DNA of 64,000 nt from CAYJBH01 sp964368815 (GTDB lineage: Bacteria > Bacillota > Clostridia > Oscillospirales > Ruminococcaceae). The position numbers were made by a program, and so were the translations under genes. Shown in pieces: positions 1-7,507 of this stretch. How positions within the stretch are numbered: position 1 is the stretch's first letter; every line of letters starts with the position of its first letter. Under the pieces are notes generated by a model, which worked only from the letters and a program-made list of their open reading frames with translations, was not told the origin of the DNA and did no database searches. The stretch is taken from assembly GCA_964368815.1 (NCBI GenBank), contig CAYJDA010000011.1:1-64000 (forward strand), written 5' to 3'.

Positions 1-2
1 AA

Positions 3-371
3 TCAGAGCTTAGCAGATGTATTCGTTGCAACGCTTGTAGAAATGTATGTCCGGCATGTAACTGTATGAAATGTGTTTTTGACAGTAACAAGTTTGACAG
101 CGAGCAAAAAGCAAACGTCGATTCATTTGAAGAAAAGATGTTTCATATCATCCGCGCATACCATGTTGCGGGCAGGTGTACTGACTGTTCGGAATGTGCT
201 CGGGTATGTCCTGAAAGTATACCTTTAGAACTTTTCAACCGCAAATTTATCAAGGATATAAACGAACTTTACGGAGAGTTCCAGGCGGGAAACGACACAG
301 AAGAAAAAGGTCCGCTTGTAGACTTTGAGCTTGATGATGTGGAACCCGGTGTTGTCGGGGAAAGGAGATAA
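3..371 (+). CDS. 4Fe-4S dicluster protein, C-terminal fragment (5' end outside window)
   Basis: The frame is open from the left edge, so the gene is cut and only about 122 C-terminal residues are visible. Two Cys clusters typical of [4Fe-4S] ferredoxin domains are seen: CIRCNACRNVCP followed by more cysteines (CNCMKC), and CTDCSECARVCP about 50 residues later. The tail is acidic. It lies 3 nt upstream of the AsrA-like gene, whose ribosome site is inside this gene's end, so the two are co-transcribed. It probably passes electrons within the NAD(P)H-linked redox module that follows. The exact family (FrhB/FdhB/HdrC-like) cannot be settled without the N-terminus. Confidence 0.8.
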   Translation, partial: SELSRCIRCNACRNVCPACNCMKCVFDSNKFDSEQKANVDSFEEKMFHIIRAYHVAGRCTDCSECARVCPESIPLELFNRKFIKDINELYGEFQAGNDTEEKGPLVDFELDDVEPGVVGERR

Positions 372-374
372 AGT

Positions 375-1409
375 ATGTATAAAATAGAAAAAAACAACTT
401 GTCTGCTCTGTTTTCTCTCATCCGGGAAACGCAAGAACTTTATGTGCCTGCAAATATAAACGGACAAACGAACTATGCTGCATGGAGTGATGAACTGGAA
501 GTGGATCTTGAAACATTAACCACGGGGAAATCAGCAAAGGACGCATTCTTTCCGCAAAGTGAAAACCTATATTCTTGTAAACAAGACGGAAAGAAAATCA
601 CGGTTATTCCGGAGACGTTAGTAGATCAAGATTTTGTAATCTTTGGCATGAAGGCTTGTGATGTAAAAGGCGTAGAGGTGCTCGATAGAGTATTTCTTGT
701 GGATCCTATAGACACATATTATGCATCGAGAAGGTCACATGCGACTCTAGTTTCACTTGCTTGTAATGAACCGGAAGAAACCTGCTTTTGCAAGGTGTTC
801 GATATAGATGCATCGGATCCACAAGCGGATGTTTCTACATGGATTGTGGGAGCATATCTGTTTTGGAAACCCAACACAGGCAAGGGAGAAGAGCTCACAA
901 AAGCGATTTCATCCCTACTTCAAGAAACGACTGATGATGCAGTAGAAGCCAAAAAAGCGGAAATCAAGTCGATTATAAAAAGGCTGCCCTACAGCAATCT
1001 TTCACTAGAGGGATGGAACGGTGACGCGTTAAGCGAAAAATTTGATTCAACAAACTGGGATCAGCTGTATAAGGCCTGTCTTGCCTGCGGCACCTGTACC
1101 TTTATCTGCCCTACATGTCAGTGTTATGATATAAAAGACTATAACACGGGAAAGGAAGTCAAGAGGTATCGTTGCTGGGACTCCTGTATGTATTCGGATT
1201 TTACAATGATGGCTCACGGAAACAACAGAACATCTCAGCTACAACGCTTTCGTCAGAGATTTATGCACAAACTGGTATACTTCCCGGCAAATAATGACGG
1301 AATGTATTCCTGTGTGGGCTGTGGACGCTGTGTGGCAAAATGTCCTGCGTCTTTAAACATTGTAAAAGTAATTAAGTCTTTCGAGCAGGAAGGAGAGAGC
1401 AAGTCATGA
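375..1409 (+). CDS. AsrA/FlxB-like 4Fe-4S dicluster electron-transfer subunit
   Basis: 344 residues. The C-terminal third has two ferredoxin motifs, CLACGTCTFICPTCQC and CVGCGRCVAKCP. The N-terminal two thirds match the general layout of the hydrogenase-beta/anaerobic sulfite reductase A family, including a KACDVKGVE segment common in that family. Ribosome site AAGGAGAT precedes the ATG. The stop overlaps the start of the AsrB-like gene (ATGA), so the two subunits are probably made as a pair. Likely role: cytoplasmic electron wire between an NAD(P)H-oxidising flavoprotein and downstream Fe-S proteins. A sulfite reductase role is unlikely because no sirohaem subunit (AsrC) is present and the neighbours are fumarate enzymes. 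Confidence 0.85.
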   Translation: MYKIEKNNLSALFSLIRETQELYVPANINGQTNYAAWSDELEVDLETLTTGKSAKDAFFPQSENLYSCKQDGKKITVIPETLVDQDFVIFGMKACDVKGVEVLDRVFLVDPIDTYYASRRSHATLVSLACNEPEETCFCKVFDIDASDPQADVSTWIVGAYLFWKPNTGKGEELTKAISSLLQETTDDAVEAKKAEIKSIIKRLPYSNLSLEGWNGDALSEKFDSTNWDQLYKACLACGTCTFICPTCQCYDIKDYNTGKEVKRYRCWDSCMYSDFTMMAHGNNRTSQLQRFRQRFMHKLVYFPANNDGMYSCVGCGRCVAKCPASLNIVKVIKSFEQEGESKS

Positions 1410-2263
1410 GTCATGAATGTACCTGTTACCCGAAATTTGCACATGACGTATTAATTCCCAAAGTGGGTGTTATTACCGATATTCGTCAGGAGACGCCTGA
1501 CGTTAAAACATTCCGCATCAATGCACCGGAGGGTGGAAAGTTATTTGATCACATGCCGGGACAATGTGCAATGATATGTGCACCCGGAATTAGCGAAGGA
1601 ATGTTCTCCATCACTTCTTCGCCTACTAACAAAGAATATCAAGAATATAGTATAAAACAATGCGGAGTGCTTACAGACTACCTGCATGACCTTGTGGTTG
1701 GAGATCAAGTGGCTGTGCGTGGACCGTATGGAAACAACTTCCCTGTTGAAACCGAACTAAAAGGAAAAAACTTGTTGTTTATTGCGGGTGGTATCGGCCT
1801 TGCTCCCCTACGCTCGGTTATTAACTACGTGATAGATAACCGCAATAATTACGGAACGGTAGATATCCTATATGGAGCACGATCTGCACAGGATCTTGTT
1901 CAATTAAAAGAAATAAAGGAAGTGTGGATGAACACTGAGGGTGTAAATGTGCATCTAACCATCGACAGGGAACAAGAAGGATGGGACGGTCATGTCGGAT
2001 TTGTGCCCACATATCTCAAAGAATTAGGCTTTTCCACCGATAAAGTGGCACTTGTATGCGGACCTCCAATCATGATTAAATTTGTACTAAGTGCCTTAGG
2101 TGAGCTTGGTTTTAGCAAATCGCAAGCCTATACAACATTAGAGCTAAGAATGAAGTGCGGTGTTGGAAAATGTGGACGATGCAATATTGGCGCTAAGTTC
2201 GTTTGCAAAGACGGTCCTGTGTTTCGCTGTGATGAAGTGGACGAGCTCCCCGAAGAATATTAA
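1406..2263 (+). CDS. AsrB/FlxA-like FAD/NAD(P)H-binding oxidoreductase subunit
   Basis: 285 residues with the ferredoxin-NADP reductase fold: an FAD-binding half, then a nucleotide-binding half (IAGGIGLAPLRS and CGPPIMIKF). The C-terminal MKCGVGKCGRCNIG segment supplies cysteines for the [2Fe-2S] cluster typical of the DHODH electron-transfer/AsrB family. It is predicted to take electrons from NADH or NADPH and pass them to the AsrA-like partner encoded just before it (4-nt overlap). A 78-nt gap separates it from the next gene on the same strand. Cofactor preference cannot be read from the sequence. Confidence 0.87.
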   Translation: MSHECTCYPKFAHDVLIPKVGVITDIRQETPDVKTFRINAPEGGKLFDHMPGQCAMICAPGISEGMFSITSSPTNKEYQEYSIKQCGVLTDYLHDLVVGDQVAVRGPYGNNFPVETELKGKNLLFIAGGIGLAPLRSVINYVIDNRNNYGTVDILYGARSAQDLVQLKEIKEVWMNTEGVNVHLTIDREQEGWDGHVGFVPTYLKELGFSTDKVALVCGPPIMIKFVLSALGELGFSKSQAYTTLELRMKCGVGKCGRCNIGAKFVCKDGPVFRCDEVDELPEEY

Positions 2264-2341
2264 TGCAACCACACCGGTAAAGGTTATAAAAGATGGTTGT
2301 TCAAGGCAATAAATTTAAGTAAAGAAAGGGTTGGTAACCAA

Positions 2342-3016
2342 ATGCAAGAAATGGTAAATGTATTTTTTTACGGTAAAAAATATAGCGTACCCGCTGAATT
2401 AACAATAATGACTGCTCAAGAGTATGCGGGGTATACAATAAAAAGAGGTTGTGGATGTCGTCACGGCTTTTGCGGAGCATGTGCCACGATTTACAGAGTA
2501 AAAGGAAAGAATGAAATAAAAACATGTCTTGCCTGTCAGACGCAGGTAGAAGATGGAATGTATGTTGCTACAATTCCTTTCTTCCCGTCAGACAAAAGGA
2601 CCTATAATATTGATGAAATTAAACCGACTGAGCAGATAATGATGCAATTGTATCCCGAGATTTACTGCTGTATAGGCTGCAATGCTTGCACCAAAGCTTG
2701 TACGCAAGATTTAAAGGTTATGCAATACATTGCTCTTGCGCAAAGAGCCGATTTTGAAGGCTGCGCTGAAGAATCTTTCGACTGTGTAGGCTGTGGTTGC
2801 TGTGTGGTTCGTTGCCCTGCAGGAATTTCGCATCCTCACGTGGGGTTACTGGCAAGGCGTCTTGTAGGTAAATACATCGCTCCTAAAACAGCGCATCTTG
2901 TTGATCGTGTGCATGAAATTGATACCGGTGAATTTGATGCATTAATTGAACAAATTATGCAAAAGCCCATTGCAGAAATGAAAGAACTCTATAATACAAG
3001 AGAGATTGAAAAATAA
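2342..3016 (+). CDS. [2Fe-2S]/2x[4Fe-4S] iron-sulfur protein, fumarate reductase FrdB/TfrB-like
   Basis: 224 residues from the ATG preceded by GAAAGGG; an upstream in-frame TTG at 2297 lacks a good ribosome site. The N-terminus is a plant-type ferredoxin domain with CGCRHGFCGAC and a distal CLAC. Two [4Fe-4S] motifs follow, CCIGCNACTKAC and CVGCGCCVVRCPAG. This order is that of succinate dehydrogenase/fumarate reductase iron-sulfur subunits, except that the usual [3Fe-4S] site appears replaced by a second [4Fe-4S]. It sits directly before the flavoprotein gene and probably wires electrons to its FAD. No membrane anchor subunit is encoded nearby, so the complex is probably soluble. Confidence 0.83.
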   Translation: MQEMVNVFFYGKKYSVPAELTIMTAQEYAGYTIKRGCGCRHGFCGACATIYRVKGKNEIKTCLACQTQVEDGMYVATIPFFPSDKRTYNIDEIKPTEQIMMQLYPEIYCCIGCNACTKACTQDLKVMQYIALAQRADFEGCAEESFDCVGCGCCVVRCPAGISHPHVGLLARRLVGKYIAPKTAHLVDRVHEIDTGEFDALIEQIMQKPIAEMKELYNTREIEK

Positions 3017-3029
3017 GGAGGAGATGATC

Positions 3030-4631
3030 ATGTTTACGGCGGATATGCTTGAATCGATAAAAAAAGTAGAAGCAACTCGTGCACAAAGAATGAAGACAGA
3101 ACCCAGACGTATGACAGCAGAAGAAAAAGAAACACTTCTTCAAGGGTTTCATCCGGACTATAGAACAGCAGGTTTTAAAGAGATAAAAGTTGGCAAAAAC
3201 AAAGGGGAAAAAGCTCCATGCGAGCTGAGTGATCTGCTGCACTCCAACAGCCGTATTTTAAACGTGGACATTGACCTAAATAAGGTTGATTACGATGTCG
3301 ACGTGCTCATTATTGGCGGAGGCGGTGCGGGGTCGTCAGCCGCAATAGAAGCGCATGAAGCGGGCGCAAATGCAATGATCGTTACAAAGCTTCGCATCGG
3401 GGACGCAAACACGATGATGGCTGAGGGCGGTATTCAATCGGCTGATAAAGAGAACGACTCTCCTGTTCAACATTACCTGGATGCTTTTGGTGGTGGGCAC
3501 TATGCTGCAAGGCCGGAGCTTCTGAAAAGACTGGTAATGGAAGCACCTGATGCAATTAAATGGCTAAACGACCTAGGCGTAATGTTCGACAAAGACAAAG
3601 ACGGTAGAATGGTAACCACTCATGGCGGCGGAACATCGAGAAAGAGGATGCACGCATGTAAGGACTATTCGGGTGCCGAAATTATGCGTACTCTTCGTGA
3701 TGAGGTTATTAACCGAGGCATTCCTGTGGTGGAATTCACCTCTGCTGTTGAGCTCATAAGAGATGACAAAGGACAAGTAGCAGGTGCTGTGCTACAAAAT
3801 ATGGAAACGGATGATTACATGGTAGCAAGAGCCAAAACGGTAATCATCGCAACAGGTGGGGCAGGTAGATTGCACTATCAAGACTTCCCGACATCCAACC
3901 ACTATGGAGCAACTGCGGATGGGCTTGTAATGGGATATCGTTTGGGTACACCTCTATTGTATCAAGATACAATCCAGTATCATCCTACCGGTGTTGCATA
4001 TCCTTCACAGATTTTTGGTGCACTTGTTACTGAAAAAGTTCGTTCACTTGGAGCTATGCTCATCAACAAAGACGGCGAAGCGTTTATGCATCCGCTCGAG
4101 ACCCGTGATGTTGCGGCGGCCTCTGTTATTCGTGAATGTTCCGAACGTAAAATGGGCGTAGAGACGCCGCTTGGTAGTGGCGTGTGGCTGGATACTCCCA
4201 TGATTGAAATACTCGGTGGCAGTGGAACCATTGAAGCCCGTATCCCCGCTATGATGCGCATGTATTTAAATTATGGAATAGATATGAGAGAACAACCCAT
4301 TCTTATCTACCCTACCCTTCACTATCAAAATGGCGGTTTAGAAATCGAAAGTGAAGGAAACACGAAGATATTTGACAACCTGCTTGTAGCGGGAGAAGCG
4401 GTCGGCGGAATCCATGGAAGAAATCGCCTAATGGGTAATTCATTACTCGACATCATCGTGTTTGGTCGTCAAGCAGGCAAAGCAGCGGCAAAAAAAGTAA
4501 AGACGGTGGAGCTTGGTAAAATGAACCTCGGACATGTGAGCGAATATGCACAGGAGTTGAAAAAGGCAGGGATTGAAACAGAGGAAGTTTCACCATTGTT
4601 GCTTCCGAAATACACTCGCCACGAAAGATAA
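3030..4631 (+). CDS. FAD-dependent fumarate reductase/L-aspartate oxidase-type flavoprotein
   Basis: 533 residues from the ATG placed 9 nt after AAGGAGG; the upstream in-frame ATG at 3006 would overlap that ribosome site. A Rossmann FAD motif (VLIIGGGGAGSSAA) lies near residue 100. The FrdA/SdhA/NadB-family segments MMAEGGIQ, THGGGTSRKR, QYHPTG, RDVAAASVIREC, LHYQNGGL and GNSLLDIIVFGRQAG follow. The roughly 90-residue N-terminal extension before the FAD motif is unusual for FrdA. Fumarase is encoded next, so reduction of fumarate to succinate is the likely reaction. NadB is less likely because nadA and nadC are absent. Confidence 0.85.
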   Translation: MFTADMLESIKKVEATRAQRMKTEPRRMTAEEKETLLQGFHPDYRTAGFKEIKVGKNKGEKAPCELSDLLHSNSRILNVDIDLNKVDYDVDVLIIGGGGAGSSAAIEAHEAGANAMIVTKLRIGDANTMMAEGGIQSADKENDSPVQHYLDAFGGGHYAARPELLKRLVMEAPDAIKWLNDLGVMFDKDKDGRMVTTHGGGTSRKRMHACKDYSGAEIMRTLRDEVINRGIPVVEFTSAVELIRDDKGQVAGAVLQNMETDDYMVARAKTVIIATGGAGRLHYQDFPTSNHYGATADGLVMGYRLGTPLLYQDTIQYHPTGVAYPSQIFGALVTEKVRSLGAMLINKDGEAFMHPLETRDVAAASVIRECSERKMGVETPLGSGVWLDTPMIEILGGSGTIEARIPAMMRMYLNYGIDMREQPILIYPTLHYQNGGLEIESEGNTKIFDNLLVAGEAVGGIHGRNRLMGNSLLDIIVFGRQAGKAAAKKVKTVELGKMNLGHVSEYAQELKKAGIETEEVSPLLLPKYTRHER

Positions 4632-4652
4632 TTAGCAACAAAGGAGTTTATT

Positions 4653-5495
4653 ATGCGTGAAATTCAAGCAAGCCAAATAACAGACGTAGTGGAAAAACTT
4701 TGTATTGAAGCAAATCAACATCTTCCTAAGGATGTTAGATGTGCCATTCAAAACTGTAAAGAGCAGGAAGACTGGCCTATGGCACAGGATGTGCTGGAAA
4801 AGATTATCACAAACTATGAAATTGCAGATACAGAAAAGCTTCCTATCTGTCAAGACACGGGAATGGCATGTGTGTTCCTTGAAATCGGACAGGATGTTCA
4901 CATTGTGGGAAATTTGTTGGAAGATGCAATAAACGAAGGTGTACGCAGAGGATATGACAAAGGATTCCTTCGCAAATCCGTGGTGGCAGATCCGATCAGA
5001 CGTGGTAACACCGGTGATAATACACCGGCAATGATCTACACGGAAATCGTGGCAGGAGATAAGATCAAAATTACAGTAGGTCCAAAAGGATTTGGCAGCG
5101 AAAACATGAGTGCAATTCGTATGTTTAAGCCTTCTGCAGGTTTGCAGGGCATAAAGGATTTTATATTAGAGACGGTGGAACTTGCAGGCCCAAATCCCTG
5201 TCCGCCCATGGTGGTTGGAGTGGGAATAGGCGGAACGTTCGACAAAGCAGCTTTATTAGCAAAAAAAGCTCTTATGCGCTCCATCGACTCACAACACAGC
5301 GATCCGTATTATGCCGATTTAGAAATCGAAATGTTAGAAAAGGTAAATGAGCTGGGTATTGGCCCACAAGGATTTGGCGGAAAGACCACTGCAATCGGAC
5401 TTAATATCGAAACACTTCCAACTCACATAGCGGGTATGCCCTGCGCAATTAATATTAACTGCCATGTAACTAGGCATCAATCGGAGGTAATATAG
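4653..5495 (+). CDS. fumA: Class I fumarate hydratase, alpha subunit
   Basis: 280 residues, normal length for the alpha subunit of two-subunit [4Fe-4S] fumarases. Typical segments are LPICQDTGMACVFLEIG with a cluster-type Cys, RGNTGDNTPAM, and GPKGFGSENMS. Together with the beta subunit encoded 1 nt downstream it should interconvert malate and fumarate. The related L(+)-tartrate dehydratase is the main alternative, but the adjacent fumarate-reductase-type genes favour fumarase. AAAGGAG lies before the ATG. The oxygen-labile class I enzyme fits an anaerobe. Confidence 0.9.
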   Translation: MREIQASQITDVVEKLCIEANQHLPKDVRCAIQNCKEQEDWPMAQDVLEKIITNYEIADTEKLPICQDTGMACVFLEIGQDVHIVGNLLEDAINEGVRRGYDKGFLRKSVVADPIRRGNTGDNTPAMIYTEIVAGDKIKITVGPKGFGSENMSAIRMFKPSAGLQGIKDFILETVELAGPNPCPPMVVGVGIGGTFDKAALLAKKALMRSIDSQHSDPYYADLEIEMLEKVNELGIGPQGFGGKTTAIGLNIETLPTHIAGMPCAININCHVTRHQSEVI

Positions 5496-5496
5496 T

Positions 5497-6054
5497 ATGG
5501 AAAAGCACATTAGTTTGCCGTTAACAGTGGAGATTGCAAAGACTTTAAAAGCAGGAGATACTGTATATCTTTCGGGCGAAATATACACTTCTCGTGATGC
5601 CGGGCACAAGCGCATGTGCGAAACTTTGGCAAAAGGAGAGCAATTGCCCTTTGATCCTAAAGATGCTACAATTTATTATGTAGGTCCGACGCCTGCGAAG
5701 CCGGGGCAGGTAATCGGGTCGGCAGGTCCAACAACAAGCGGGCGGATGGATGCATATGCACCAACAATGATGAGTGTAGGTGCCAGAGGAATGATCGGAA
5801 AGGGCGCAAGATTGCCCGAGGTTGTTGACGCAATGAAGAAACACACGGGAGTGTATTTTGGCGCAATCGGCGGAGCAGGTGCGCTACTTGCACGCTGTAT
5901 TAAAAAATCTGAATTGATCGCTTATGAAGATTTGGGAGCAGAAGCTCTCAGAAAGTTGACAATAGAGGAAATGCCGCTAGTGGTAATAATTGACTCAGAG
6001 GGCGAAAATCTATATGTAACGGGAAAGAACAACTATTTAGCGACTAAAAAATAA
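5497..6054 (+). CDS. fumB: Class I fumarate hydratase, beta subunit
   Basis: 185 residues, the usual size of the separate beta subunit. Family segments visible are AGDTVYLSGEIYTSRDAGHKR, YYVGPTPAKPGQVIGSAGPT with TSGRMDAY, and GKGARLPEVVDAMKKHTGVYF. The GPTTSGRMD region contributes to the substrate site in this family. GGAGGTAATATAGT precedes the ATG and the gene starts 1 nt after the alpha stop, so the subunits are coupled. Confidence 0.9.
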   Translation: MEKHISLPLTVEIAKTLKAGDTVYLSGEIYTSRDAGHKRMCETLAKGEQLPFDPKDATIYYVGPTPAKPGQVIGSAGPTTSGRMDAYAPTMMSVGARGMIGKGARLPEVVDAMKKHTGVYFGAIGGAGALLARCIKKSELIAYEDLGAEALRKLTIEEMPLVVIIDSEGENLYVTGKNNYLATKK

Positions 6055-6100
6055 TCGTTTTGTTTTTGTTTTGAGCCGGGAAACGGAAAAGGAGTAATGA

Positions 6101-7297
6101 ATGGAAGCATATATGGGCATATTGGCTCAATCTTTGTTTACCGTATTATTTTTTGTATTTTTAGTTGCAAGTGTGGGATATTTAATTGGGGGAATATCCA
6201 TTAAGGGAATATCCCTTGGAACCGCAGGGGTGCTGATAGCCGCATTAATTTTCGGAATTATTGCCAATGATGTGAGCTCCTTTAATATTGGAGAGATGAC
6301 AATCGAGCTGTATAGCGATGCCATTAAAAGTTCATATAGTTTAATTTCAAGCATAGGAACGGCGTTGTTTGTAACGGCAGTTGGCCTCATAGCCGGGCCA
6401 AAATTTTTTAGAAATCTAAATAAAAGCATGCTAGCGTACAGCCTGATGGGAATTGTTGTAATCCTAACAGGCGTCGGAGCGGCTATATTGATTATGAAAA
6501 TCACAGGAATATCCTCATCTCTCGCAATAGGTCTTTTAACGGGTGCACTTACGAGCACTCCCGGACTCTCGGCTGCAAAAGATGCCGCGACCGATCCGGA
6601 AGCCGTAACGGCGGGCTATGGAATTGCATACTTGTTTGGAATTCTTGGAGTGGTGCTTTTTGTTCAAATTGTGCCAAAAATCTTAAAGGTTGATATAGAA
6701 AAAGAGAAGGCATCCTTTATTTCGGCTGGTTCGTCAAGTGCAGTCGAAGTGAATAAAAATCTTAAAAAGATAGATTCGCTTGATTTCTTCCCCTTTGTGC
6801 TTACCATTATAGTCGGTATGATAATTGGAGCAATAACTATACCGGGAATCAATTTTTCACTTGGAACTTCAGGAGGAACTTTAGTAGCGGGACTAATTAT
6901 CGGTCACTTTGGGAAAATAGGTATAATCGATATGAGCATTAGTAAGAACACACTTAATTTCTTTAGAGAATTAGGTCTGGTTTTGTTTTTAGTGGGCGCA
7001 GGAATTCCCGCCGGAATCAACTTTGTTACCTATGTAAAACCTGCGTACTTTATTTATGGTGCGATACTCACATTAGCTCCGATGCTGCTAGGATTTGTGC
7101 TCGGAAAGTTCGTATTTAAGTTAAGTATATTTAATAATTTGGGTTCTCTCACAGGCGGAATGACCAGTACGCCTGCACTGGGAACGTTAATCTCGGTAGC
7201 AAAGACAGACGAAGTAGCAGCTGCGTATGCGGCAACCTATCCGCTCGCTCTGGTTATAATCGTGTTAGCATCTAAGTTTGTTGTTTCTATAGTGTAA
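6101..7297 (+). CDS. AspT/SucE-type (AAE family) dicarboxylate transporter
   Basis: 398 residues, nearly all hydrophobic. The two halves carry related signatures: LTSTPGLSAAKDAA near residue 150 and GGMTSTPALGTLIS near residue 352, the paired repeat of the aspartate:alanine exchanger family. Well-known members (AspT, succinate exporter SucE) are about 540 residues with central TrkA-C domains; this one is shorter and appears to lack them. Being last in a fumarase/fumarate-reductase operon, it may export succinate or exchange C4-dicarboxylates. AAAAGGAG precedes the ATG. Family assignment is good; the substrate is inferred from context only. Confidence 0.8.
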   Translation: MEAYMGILAQSLFTVLFFVFLVASVGYLIGGISIKGISLGTAGVLIAALIFGIIANDVSSFNIGEMTIELYSDAIKSSYSLISSIGTALFVTAVGLIAGPKFFRNLNKSMLAYSLMGIVVILTGVGAAILIMKITGISSSLAIGLLTGALTSTPGLSAAKDAATDPEAVTAGYGIAYLFGILGVVLFVQIVPKILKVDIEKEKASFISAGSSSAVEVNKNLKKIDSLDFFPFVLTIIVGMIIGAITIPGINFSLGTSGGTLVAGLIIGHFGKIGIIDMSISKNTLNFFRELGLVLFLVGAGIPAGINFVTYVKPAYFIYGAILTLAPMLLGFVLGKFVFKLSIFNNLGSLTGGMTSTPALGTLISVAKTDEVAAAYAATYPLALVIIVLASKFVVSIV

Positions 7298-7320
7298 AAA
7301 ATACTTATTTCCCTGCTTTT

Positions 7321-7387
7321 AATTAGTACTGCCAAGTAAATAAACTATATATAATTAGCACCACCAATTTACTTGGTAGTGCTAATT
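7321..7387. terminator. Long imperfect inverted repeat between convergent genes
   Basis: 21-nt arms at 7321-7341 and 7367-7387 pair completely if two G:U pairs are allowed, with a 25-nt AT-rich loop. It lies between the + strand transporter and the - strand metal operon, so it could terminate both. A clean U-run is lacking. Confidence 0.6.
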
Positions 7388-7426
7388 AAAGTATACCTCA
7401 TTTATAGTTCCATATCAACACATAAT

Positions 7427-7507
7427 TTATTTATGTTTCATTCCGGTAAAAATACACATTGCCATGCAAAACAGTGCTGCATATCCCCAAAACTTATGTT
7501 TCTTCAT
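7427..7507 (-). CDS. 26-residue single-span membrane peptide downstream of the P-type ATPase
   Basis: A small ORF. It begins MKKHKFWGYAALF, continues with a hydrophobic core ending CIFTG, and closes with MKHK, so one membrane span is flanked by Lys/His. Its ATG overlaps the last 14 nt of the ATPase gene and is preceded by AAGGAG at good spacing, which supports translation. Position and charge pattern suggest a small partner of the ATPase. The family was not recognised with certainty. Confidence 0.7.
   Translation of the reverse strand: MKKHKFWGYAALFCMAMCIFTGMKHK

Noticed and set aside
375..2263. Anaerobic sulfite reductase (asrABC)
   Set aside because: AsrA- and AsrB-like genes are present, but no sirohaem AsrC follows; the neighbours are fumarate enzymes.
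3030..4631. L-aspartate oxidase of NAD synthesis
   Set aside because: nadA and nadC are not adjacent, and the Fe-S partner and fumarase genes point to fumarate reduction.
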